DNA of 64,000 nucleotides from Anditalea andensis (GTDB lineage Bacteria; Bacteroidota; Bacteroidia; Cytophagales; Cyclobacteriaceae): NCBI RefSeq assembly GCF_000714815.1, contig NZ_JMIH01000028.1, positions 186,001 to 250,000 of the forward strand, read 5' to 3'. Shown piece by piece: positions 56,881 to 64,000 of this stretch (position 1 is its first letter; each line of letters starts with the position of its first letter). The notes under the pieces were generated by a model. It saw only the letters and a program-made list of their open reading frames with translations, ran no database searches and was not told where the DNA came from. The position numbers and the translations under genes were made by a program.

Positions 56881-57229
56881 TATATATAAAAGCCAAAAAA
56901 CAAATTAAAAAACACCAAATACTTTTCTTCTATTTTGAAAAGCATTTATCAGAAAAAGCCTTCTAAAAAATTATTAAAACCTGATTAATAATAATATTCA
57001 ATATAAAAAAAATTCAATACCCGATAAATATTCCTATTATCACATAGGTTTTTAAATGTAATAAACCAACAATTTTAAGTATTTAGTTATTAGTTTATAT
57101 ATTTTTATAGCTAAAAATAGATTTCTTAACTTTATCGTAAATATTTCTTCTCTTCCTCCTCCTTTGTGCTTGACCTGTTCCACAGTCTACACCTTGGTAT
57201 ATTTATACATTATATAATAAAACAATACA
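56881..57229. other. AT-rich intergenic region upstream of the giant gene
   Basis: A 349-bp AT-rich stretch, with no gene and no clear hairpin, that must hold the promoter of the giant gene and the 3' end of the symporter transcript. No in-frame ATG for the giant gene occurs in it; an in-frame stop lies 25-27 bases before the TTG. Confidence 0.5.
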
Positions 57230-58660
57230 TTAATCTATCGTATTCCATACCTCTGTATTTTTGAGGTCCAGCGTTTTAGAATTAAATGTTGGATCCAGTC
57301 CTGCATCCTTCTGTTTTTGATAATCTTTCAGGGCAGCCAGGGCAGGTTTTCTCAGAAGGATAATCGCGATGATATTCAGCCAGGCCATGAGGCCCACGCC
57401 TATATCGCCAAAGGTCCAGGCCAACTCTGCCGTCCGTATAGCACCGTAGAAAGTGGCCAATAAGATCATGACCCTCAGCAGGTACACCGGCCATTTTTGT
57501 TTGCCGTCTTTTTGGAGATAGCTCAAATTTGTCTCTGCTATATAATAATAGGCCATGATGGTGGTGAAGGCAAAAAACATGAGGGAAATGGCGATAAAAC
57601 CTGACCCTATAGTGGGAAAATGTTCAGCTATGGCATTTTGGGTAAATTCCGGTCCATAGGCCACACCTGGAAGGTTTTCTACGATAAATCCTCCCTCTGG
57701 GTTGATCACATTATACTGTCCGGTAAATAAAATCATAAAGGCGGTAGCGGTACAGATAAACAAGGTGTCTATGTACACTGAAAAAGCCTGAACCAACCCC
57801 TGCTTGGCCGGGTGGCTGACCTCCGCCGCAGCTGCTGCATGTGGTGCTGTACCCTGGCCCGCTTCGTTGGAATAGATGCCCCGCTTTATACCCCAAGCGA
57901 TGGCCATACCAAATACACCCGCAAAGCTAGCTTCCATATTAAATGCCGATAAAAAGATCAGTTTAAACATGCCCGGCACCTCCTGGATATTTATACTGAT
58001 GATAATGATGGACATCAATATATAGGCTGCCGCCATAAAAGGCACTACGATCTCTGCCACCTTTCCTATCCGCTTGACACCTCCGAATATGATCAGGCCA
58101 AGAAGGACACAGATCACTGCTCCTGTCATTTCTACCGGTATAGCAAAAGCCGCATAGACACTCGTAGCTATACTGTTACTCTGCACCCCGGGCATAAAAA
58201 AAGCAGTACTCAATATCGTAGCGAAAGCAAACAGCACCGCATACCACTTGATGCCCAGTCCCTTCTCTATATAAAAGGCAGGTCCTCCCCTGTACTGCCC
58301 CACTTTCACTTCTTTATAAATCTGGCCCAGTGTAGCTTCTATAAAAGCAGATGCCGCTCCCAAAAATGCGATTACCCACATCCAAAATATGGCTCCTGGT
58401 CCTCCCATGGCTATGGCGGTGGCCACTCCGGCTATATTTCCGGTACCTACCCTACCTGATATGGCTATGGCAAAGGCCTGAAAGGAGGAGACACCTTTTT
58501 CAGAAGATTTACCCCCAAACAGCAGCCGTACCATTTCCCCTATGTACCTGACCTGCAAAAACCGGGTGACTATAGAAAAATAAATACCTGCACCCAGGCA
58601 GAGTACTATCAGGGCATTGCTCCATACAATGTCATTCACATTATTGACTATTTCTACCAT
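57230..58660 (-). CDS. Sodium:alanine/glycine symporter (AGCS family)
   Basis: A 476-residue inner-membrane protein with about eleven hydrophobic helices. The region GVSSFQAFAIAISGRVGTGNIAGVATAIAMGG is split over the family's Na+- and substrate-binding helices and, with the following FWMW and NEAGQGTAPHAAAAA, is diagnostic of alanine/glycine:cation symporters. It should import small neutral amino acids with Na+. Standalone gene. Beyond the last helix is a short hydrophilic tail (LKNTEVWNTID). Confidence 0.93.
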   Translation of the reverse strand: MVEIVNNVNDIVWSNALIVLCLGAGIYFSIVTRFLQVRYIGEMVRLLFGGKSSEKGVSSFQAFAIAISGRVGTGNIAGVATAIAMGGPGAIFWMWVIAFLGAASAFIEATLGQIYKEVKVGQYRGGPAFYIEKGLGIKWYAVLFAFATILSTAFFMPGVQSNSIATSVYAAFAIPVEMTGAVICVLLGLIIFGGVKRIGKVAEIVVPFMAAAYILMSIIIISINIQEVPGMFKLIFLSAFNMEASFAGVFGMAIAWGIKRGIYSNEAGQGTAPHAAAAAEVSHPAKQGLVQAFSVYIDTLFICTATAFMILFTGQYNVINPEGGFIVENLPGVAYGPEFTQNAIAEHFPTIGSGFIAISLMFFAFTTIMAYYYIAETNLSYLQKDGKQKWPVYLLRVMILLATFYGAIRTAELAWTFGDIGVGLMAWLNIIAIILLRKPALAALKDYQKQKDAGLDPTFNSKTLDLKNTEVWNTID

Positions 58661-59143
58661 AAGAAAAAACGGGCTTAATAGGGGTTAAGGGGATTGTACT
58701 AATAGAACCAATCCATAAAGAAAACTATTTTTTATAAGATATTTGAAAAATGGTTGTTTTTAATACCGGGTTTTTAAATTATTGGTGCCATTTGGATATT
58801 GTAGGCACAAAATCAGGGGATTCTGGAAAGGGTAGCCAGGAAATAAAACTTCTTTGGCAGGATGCCTGAATACCTAAGAGGGAGTGGATACTACCTTGAT
58901 GGTCTACCCTCATTTGTCCGAATTCTTTACCTCAGTTGACCTAGCGGTTAACTATTGCATGATACGGAGGTTTCAAGCGGCGGTTAACATCACCCATACC
59001 CTAGTCTTTCAGATTTTTGTTTTTACAAGCACCACACATTCCAAATTTACTTATATTAGCTCGTTAATTTATCCATCATAAAATTTGCCCATCAAAAAAA
59101 AGGTGCCCTATGAGCATCCTTCTTTGTAAAAATTTCCATACCA
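58661..59143. other. Divergent promoter region, symporter / S9 peptidase
   Basis: A 483-bp gap between divergent starts. It has two imperfect direct repeats of a 10-mer around CGGTTAAC (58943-58952 and 58979-58988). No credible gene, tRNA or stable hairpin was found. Promoters of both genes must be here. Confidence 0.45.
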
Positions 59144-62077
59144 ATGAAAAAGTTAATAGTATGTTATTTTATGCTGGGGCTGCTCATGGTTCCCGCCTTT
59201 GCTCAGGAGCCCATTGCCCCTGTCCCCATGAACTGGAAAGATGTCCCCTCATGGAAATCCATTTCCGGCAATTCGGTAGAGCTATCTCCTGACGGCAAAT
59301 GGATGGCCTATGGCATGGTACCGGTAGAGGGGGACGGAGAACTTATTATCCAGCAAACAGCAGATCCATCCATCAAAAAGCGCTACCCCATAGGGTCTTC
59401 CAGCTCACCCAGCCTGTCCTTTTCCGAAGATGGCAGGTGGATAGCCTTTAAAGAATATCCCAAAGAGCAGGAAAAAAAAGCTGCAGCCAAAGACAAGAAC
59501 AAAAAAACCAAGGAAAAGCTGATTTTGGTGGACCTGGCCACAGATTTTGCCAAAACCGAATATGAAGACATCGCCTCTTTTTCCTTCAATGGCAAAACTG
59601 CTTCCCATCTGGCCATCAACCTGGCCAAATCCTCGGGAGATGCCAAAAGCGCCGACCTTTTACTCGTTCAGCTCCCTTCCCTGAAAGCACAAAACATAGG
59701 CAATGTGGTCGAATATGCCTTCAACAAAAGCGGAGAATATCTGGCCTATGCCATAGAGGCCGCCAACCTGTCCGGCAATGGTGCTTATCTCTTACAACTG
59801 AATTCGGGCAAAACCACCATATTGGACTCAGATAAAGCTACCTATAAATCCATCAGCTGGACCGAAAAAGGGGATGCACTGGCCATGCTCAAAATGGTAA
59901 AAGACAAAAACTACAAACAGGATCAGGGTAAGGTATTAGGTATCAAAAATCTATCTTCCCCTACGGTCACATTATATGATCCCCAGAAGGATTCGGTCCA
60001 TTTTGACAAAGCCTATACCATCAGTCCAAATCAGAAACCCCAATGGTCTGAAGACACCAAAACCTTGTACTATGGCATCCACCCCTTAGTAGCCGCCAAA
60101 AAGGAAGAAACCAAGGAAACCAAAAAAGGGGAGGATAAAGGTGAATCAGAAGCTGAAAAACTGGCCAAAATAAAATCGGATACCACTATCCGCACCATGG
60201 CGGACCTCCAAAAAGCCCTTTCAGCCATAGATACGACCAAATCAAAACCCCAAGGAAACAAAGACGACCTGACCAAGCCTGATATGACCATCTGGCACTG
60301 GCAGGACAAAAGGCTTCAGTCCAGGCAGCAGGTACAGGAAAAGCAGGATCAGAACTTCAGCTTCAGGGCCATGTATGAGGTGGAAAAATCCAAACATACC
60401 ACCCTGCAGGACAGTAGCATGAGAGAACTGACCTTATTGCCCAAAGAAAAATTTGCGCTTGGGGCTGATTACCAGCTATATGAACTGGATATGAATTTAG
60501 ATGGCCAAAACTATAGGGATTTCTATTTGGTGGATCTACAGACCGGTGATCGAAAACTGTTGTTTGAAAAATATTATCTGCCTTCATACGCCTCCATGCC
60601 CAGACCTTCTACTGACGGCAACAAATTGCTTTATGCCAAGGAAGGCCATTTTTATGTATATGATCTGACCACTGACAAAACCCTGAATTTGACAGAGGGC
60701 CTCGAGACTACTTTTGTGGATACTGAAGATGACCATAATGTGGAAAAGCCGATGATGGCCCCGCTGGGATGGAGCAGTGACAGTAAATATGTCTTACTGC
60801 GGGACGAGTGGGATATCTGGCAGGTACCTGTCACCGGCAATGCAAAAGCGGTAAACCTTACCCAGCAGGGGCGTAAAGAGAAAATCAGACACCAGTCCAG
60901 GTACAGCCTGGATCCTGATGAAAAAGGCATAGATCTTTCCAAACCCCTCTATGTCCGGACCTATGGAGAGCGAACCAAGAAGAGCGGCATCGCCAGAATA
61001 GCACCCGGTAAAAACGGTTTGGCGGCAGGGACCACCACCCTGCTTATGGAAGATGCCAATATCGGCAGGCTGGCCAAAGCCAAAAATGCACCCGTATATT
61101 ACTTCACCAAAGAGACCTTTAACCAGCCCACCAATTATTTTGTGGCCAATGCTGACCTCAAGAATGCCGTACAGGTAACCGAAAATGCTCCTGACGCCAG
61201 TAAATATTCCTGGTCTTCTGGAGCCAGATTGGTGGATTATGTTTCTGACAAAGGTGATTCCCTTCAGGCCGCCCTGTTTTTGCCGGCAGGCTATGAAGAA
61301 GGAAAACAGTATCCCACTATCGTCTATTACTACGAGAAGTTATCCCAAACGCTACACAATTTCCCCAATCCGGGTTTTAGTGGAACAGGCTGGAACCCAT
61401 CCCTGTATACCAGTAATGGCTATGCAGTGTTGATTCCGGATATCGTATATACCATGGATGACCCGGGCATGTCTGCGGTTTGGTGCGTACTGCCTGCCGT
61501 AAAAGAAGCCATCAAAACAGGCATCATCGACGGGGAAAAGATGGGCATACACGGACACTCTTGGGGAGGGTACCAAACCTCTTTCCTGATCACCCAGACA
61601 GATATGTTCAAAGCAGCAGCAGCCGGGGCACCGCTTACTAACATGATCTCCATGTATGATCTGATCTACTGGAATTCAGGAGGCGGAAACATGTCCATTT
61701 TTGAAGCCTCTCAGGGTAGATTTAAGGGTGCTCCATGGGAAAACTGGGATGCCTACCAAAGGAACTCACCTGTATACCATGTCAAAAATGTAAATACACC
61801 CCTACTCCTCCTGCATAACGATAAGGACGGGGCCGTAGATTTCACCCAGGGCATTGAGTACTATAATGCCTTGAGAAGATTGAAAAAACCGGTCATCATG
61901 GTGCAGTACAAAGGTGAAAACCATGGATTATCCAAATTGGAAAACCGAAAAGATTATAGTGTGCGGATGATGGAGTTTTTTGACCATCACTTAAAGGGAA
62001 CCGACCCATCTGAGTGGATCAGTGCCGGCATAGAGCAGCTGAATCTGGATACCCATCTGGAAAGCAGGATGTTTTAA
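59144..62077 (+). CDS. Secreted S9 family prolyl-oligopeptidase-type peptidase
   Basis: A 977-residue exported serine peptidase with signal peptide MKKLIVCYFMLGLLMVPAFAQ. The N-terminal two-thirds form a WD40/beta-propeller-like region (repeated units such as SWTEKGDALAML, SEDGRWIAFKEYP) with charged inserts rich in lysine and glutamate (about 105-125 and 320-350). The C-terminal alpha/beta-hydrolase domain holds the catalytic triad: S806 in GHSWGGY, D895 in HNDKDGAVD and H927 in GENHGLSK. It should cleave oligopeptides in the periplasm or outside the cell. It follows its own promoter region; over 700 bp without genes lie downstream. Confidence 0.92.
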   Translation: MKKLIVCYFMLGLLMVPAFAQEPIAPVPMNWKDVPSWKSISGNSVELSPDGKWMAYGMVPVEGDGELIIQQTADPSIKKRYPIGSSSSPSLSFSEDGRWIAFKEYPKEQEKKAAAKDKNKKTKEKLILVDLATDFAKTEYEDIASFSFNGKTASHLAINLAKSSGDAKSADLLLVQLPSLKAQNIGNVVEYAFNKSGEYLAYAIEAANLSGNGAYLLQLNSGKTTILDSDKATYKSISWTEKGDALAMLKMVKDKNYKQDQGKVLGIKNLSSPTVTLYDPQKDSVHFDKAYTISPNQKPQWSEDTKTLYYGIHPLVAAKKEETKETKKGEDKGESEAEKLAKIKSDTTIRTMADLQKALSAIDTTKSKPQGNKDDLTKPDMTIWHWQDKRLQSRQQVQEKQDQNFSFRAMYEVEKSKHTTLQDSSMRELTLLPKEKFALGADYQLYELDMNLDGQNYRDFYLVDLQTGDRKLLFEKYYLPSYASMPRPSTDGNKLLYAKEGHFYVYDLTTDKTLNLTEGLETTFVDTEDDHNVEKPMMAPLGWSSDSKYVLLRDEWDIWQVPVTGNAKAVNLTQQGRKEKIRHQSRYSLDPDEKGIDLSKPLYVRTYGERTKKSGIARIAPGKNGLAAGTTTLLMEDANIGRLAKAKNAPVYYFTKETFNQPTNYFVANADLKNAVQVTENAPDASKYSWSSGARLVDYVSDKGDSLQAALFLPAGYEEGKQYPTIVYYYEKLSQTLHNFPNPGFSGTGWNPSLYTSNGYAVLIPDIVYTMDDPGMSAVWCVLPAVKEAIKTGIIDGEKMGIHGHSWGGYQTSFLITQTDMFKAAAAGAPLTNMISMYDLIYWNSGGGNMSIFEASQGRFKGAPWENWDAYQRNSPVYHVKNVNTPLLLLHNDKDGAVDFTQGIEYYNALRRLKKPVIMVQYKGENHGLSKLENRKDYSVRMMEFFDHHLKGTDPSEWISAGIEQLNLDTHLESRMF

Positions 62078-62784
62078 ACAACTGCTCTTTCTATCAGGTA
62101 GCCGGGCAGGTATTTCCCCTTTTGTGCCCCAGACGCACTAACTATTGTGGAGTGGAGAGGTCTTTTATACGGAATAAGATTTCGGCTAAAAGAATTCTCC
62201 ACTCCTTCGATAGGGACTTATGACGATTAAACAGCGTATTTAAAAAATTATATTGTCCTATTTACTTTTTAAGTTTTGTATTGGCCTACCCCCTATACTC
62301 CCTCCTTTCTAAAGACAGAAGAGTGTGTTTATAAAAAATATGGGATCGGAATACGGCGTCTAATGAACCGGTACGGGTCATCCATGTGAACATCCCTTTG
62401 CTGTGTGCCTGTAGATGACTAAGTGTAACCATATATTCCCACTTAGTCCCAAAGCCTTTTGCTACACCCCAATCTTTAGATTGCTATTTGTCGACATGTG
62501 ATACGCCAATGATCAAATATGAAAATTGAAGACAATTAATTAAAAAATTATACATCCACCCAAAACCTTCTATTATAGCTGAAAAAACTATAAATATTTG
62601 CCCATTATATTGATTTCTTAACCTCATACAAAAAATATCCGATAGATCAATCTAATATTCTGGGCTTCCCATGGGCTGAATTCATTTCTCCATTTGGTAA
62701 AGATGCAATGATGTTGTATTTTGCACTCTTGTTGCAGAGAGTAATCAATGCATATATACCTAATTAATCTTAATACAAAAACAA
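62078..62784. other. Long gene-free region with a large imperfect hairpin
   Basis: A 707-bp gap. The left part has a long hairpin (62149-62205). The middle and right parts show only short broken frames. A segment at 62493-62511 resembles one at 63677-63695 on the other side of the lipoprotein gene (16 of 19 bases). The promoter of the lipoprotein gene should lie in the last 100 bp, but no exact -7 box was seen. Confidence 0.45.
62149..62205. repeat. Long imperfect inverted repeat
   Basis: GGAGTGGAGA (62149-62158) pairs with TCTCCACTCC (62196-62205) and, after a short mismatch, TCTTTTA (62161-62167) pairs with TAAAAGA (62187-62193), leaving a 19-base loop. There is no T tract after it, so it is not a standard terminator. 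It begins 71 bp past the S9 peptidase stop. Confidence 0.55.
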
Positions 62785-63483
62785 ATGAAAAAACTTAACA
62801 GACTATTGACAATTGGGGCACTTGCCAGCCTTGCCACTTTTTCCTTTACCTCATGTAATAATGACGATGAGGAACCGGTTGTCTGGGAAAACATTGAAAG
62901 ATCGGAGTTGATCTTTACCGAAGTGACCGGTGGAGCATCATTATATCCACATGGTGATCATTTCCACGGACTGGGTGGTGCCGTAGAAGGAGAATCGCGT
63001 ACCATTTCCTTTAACAGTGCAGGAGTAGCTACTGAAGGAGGTCATATTCATCTTGATCCAGAAGGTATATACAAAGTTCAGTTGAGAGCCTGGGACTTTA
63101 CCGGACGTGAAGTTCAGCAGGACTTTTTGGCGGACAAAGCAACAGCCAGTAGATATAAGGCATTTTTGGTAGGTGCTCCATTTGTGCTGAATCAAAATAC
63201 AGAAGATCAGTCAGGAGCCATTTTCCAGCCTAGAGAAATGGAATACGTAGACGGAACAGCTGTAGCAGGTGCACTTGAAACTACCGGTATCCTTACTTAC
63301 ATCACATTAGGAGAGTCCAATGAAGGAGAATTTGCCGTTACTTATGTACTTCGTAACATTGATCCCGGCGTGAAAGAGAACATCACCCGTGGTGACTGGA
63401 ATCATGCCGACTATGCGACCCGTTTTGCTGGTTCGAATGTAGTAGAATTGAAATTTGAAATCCATGCAGAGCACGATCATTAA
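62785..63483 (+). CDS. Histidine-rich lipoprotein, probably metal-binding
   Basis: A 232-residue lipoprotein: signal LLTIGALASLATFSFTSC, C24, followed by the acidic linker NNDDEEP. Histidines cluster as putative metal ligands: PHGDHFHGLGG (H56, H59, H61), GGHIHLDPEG and the C-terminal HAEHDH. The middle is beta-rich (RTISFNSAGV, ITLGESNEGEFAVTYVL). It resembles small lipoproteins encoded beside zinc or copper TonB-dependent receptors in Bacteroidota, so it may bind Zn2+ or Cu2+ at the outer membrane and hand it to a receptor beyond this window or to that at 24.2 kb. This role is inferred. A strong terminator follows. Confidence 0.78.
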   Translation: MKKLNRLLTIGALASLATFSFTSCNNDDEEPVVWENIERSELIFTEVTGGASLYPHGDHFHGLGGAVEGESRTISFNSAGVATEGGHIHLDPEGIYKVQLRAWDFTGREVQQDFLADKATASRYKAFLVGAPFVLNQNTEDQSGAIFQPREMEYVDGTAVAGALETTGILTYITLGESNEGEFAVTYVLRNIDPGVKENITRGDWNHADYATRFAGSNVVELKFEIHAEHDH

Positions 63484-63565
63484 TAAATGTGATGATCATC
63501 AGCTAAGGTAACCGTATGGTCATTAACAAATGCTGAGTGGATATACATTTTTAATATTGGTAAAT

Positions 63566-63601
63566 ACAATAAAAAAGGGCCTTTGAGCCCTTTTTTATTG
63601 T
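63566..63601 (+). terminator. Intrinsic terminator after the histidine-rich lipoprotein gene
   Basis: ACAATAAAAAAGGGC pairs with GCCCTTTTTTATTGT over 15 bp with a 6-base loop, 82 bp past the stop codon. Both flanks are A/T tracts, so it could also act on minus-strand transcripts. Confidence 0.88.
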
Positions 63602-63948
63602 GTAAAACCAAATACCATGACAATAATTTGCACCCCCTTTAAGATCGGTACCAGCCACTGGACCTATTTTACTATAGACATGCGATACGCTAAAGTTATA
63701 TAGGAAGTATTCATTCTCTACGTCATTTTAAAAATGGACAACGTCAAAATACCATGATCATTAATTCTTACTTTATAAAAAAAAGCCAAAGACAATAAAA
63801 AAACAAAAGCGTCTGAGAAAAATTAAAGGTCGTTAAAGCACCCGGTAGATATTAGCATCCGAAAGCAATGAGGCCCCAGTAAACATTCACAATAGCTTTA
63901 TTGATGATTTTATGTATAAAGGAAAACGTTGTTGATAAATTTCACCTT
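63602..63948. other. Intergenic region at the right end
   Basis: A 347-bp AT-rich stretch between the terminator and a possible gene start at 63949. It includes the 19-base segment at 63677-63695 similar to 62493-62511. No gene is seen. Confidence 0.45.
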
Positions 63949-64000
63949 ATGGATCTATTGATACTGACCCATCACCCAGACGAAGCCTTACGTCCCTTTC
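63949..64000 (+). CDS. Possible start of a gene running off the right edge
   Basis: An ATG at 63949 opens a frame that stays open to the window end and reads MDLLILTHHPDEALRPF. The hydrophobic beta-strand start (LLILTHH) is typical of a Rossmann-like N-terminus. With only 17 codons, chance openness is quite possible, and no family can be named. Confidence 0.35.
   Translation, partial: MDLLILTHHPDEALRPF

Noticed and set aside
58943-58988. Repeated 8-mer CGGTTAAC, also at 15973-15980
   Set aside because: The same 8-mer or its complement also occurs inside coding genes (about 6330 and 14545), so it is not specific to promoters.
58884-59081. 65-codon plus-strand frame before the S9 peptidase
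   Set aside because: GTG start, unusual composition and location in a promoter region; no support.
63947-64000. Minus-strand frame at the right edge ending in GDGSVSIDP
   Set aside because: Only 17 codons and overlapping a better plus-strand ATG frame; cannot be told from chance.

Overview
The window looks like chromosomal DNA from a Bacteroidota bacterium, most likely Cytophagales and close to Cyclobacteriaceae (phylum confident, family inferred). The signs are two SusC-like TonB-dependent receptors with carboxypeptidase-regulatory N-terminal domains, a PorP/SprF protein beside a giant SprB-repeat protein with a type IX secretion type-B sorting domain, a GIN-domain lipoprotein, a bacterial GH3 protein in a recJ-lptB operon, S9, M14 and M20 peptidases, and almost no Shine-Dalgarno sequences before starts. 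No tRNA, rRNA, transposase or CRISPR array was seen.

Layout. 1-7.8 kb: end of a voltage-gated K+ channel, a YqhD-type alcohol dehydrogenase, and a leftward receptor / beta-helix lipoprotein / small lipoprotein operon. 8-11.1 kb: a solitary MoxR ATPase, an RluE-like pseudouridine synthase with a 58-residue CxxC protein, and two tandem secreted lysine-rich coiled-coil paralogues. 11.1-19.7 kb: peptide and amino-acid metabolism (M14 peptidase, dipeptide epimerase, alpha-oxoamine synthase, RidA, M20 dipeptidase) and DsbD. 19.8-30.3 kb: S1/P1 nuclease, the glyA-tatC-rpiB operon, the GIN lipoprotein facing a metal-type receptor, a compact convergent pair of small unknown genes, and a glmM / cysteine desulfurase operon.

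31.1-31.7 kb: between mazG and a thioredoxin gene lies a 620-bp AT-rich stretch with a DnaA-box cluster, including three boxes spaced exactly 10 bp apart. It is the best candidate for a chromosomal replication origin here. 31.7-39.4 kb: two thioredoxin-fold proteins, recJ-lptB-GH3, a coiled-coil/SPOR protein and fumarase. 39.9-46.0 kb: surface-polysaccharide genes (WecA-type transferase, UDP-glucose dehydrogenase) flank an unusually AT-rich two-gene insert coding for an ABC exporter and a P-loop kinase-like protein.

46.0-56.9 kb: PorP/SprF plus a 2987-residue adhesin-like protein with about 29 SprB-type repeats. Its central part is built from a repeating three-repeat cassette of about 805 bp. 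57.2-64 kb: an AGCS sodium:amino-acid symporter, a large secreted S9 peptidase, a histidine-rich lipoprotein and a possible gene start at the right edge. Most genes end in clear intrinsic terminators, several shared by convergent genes.
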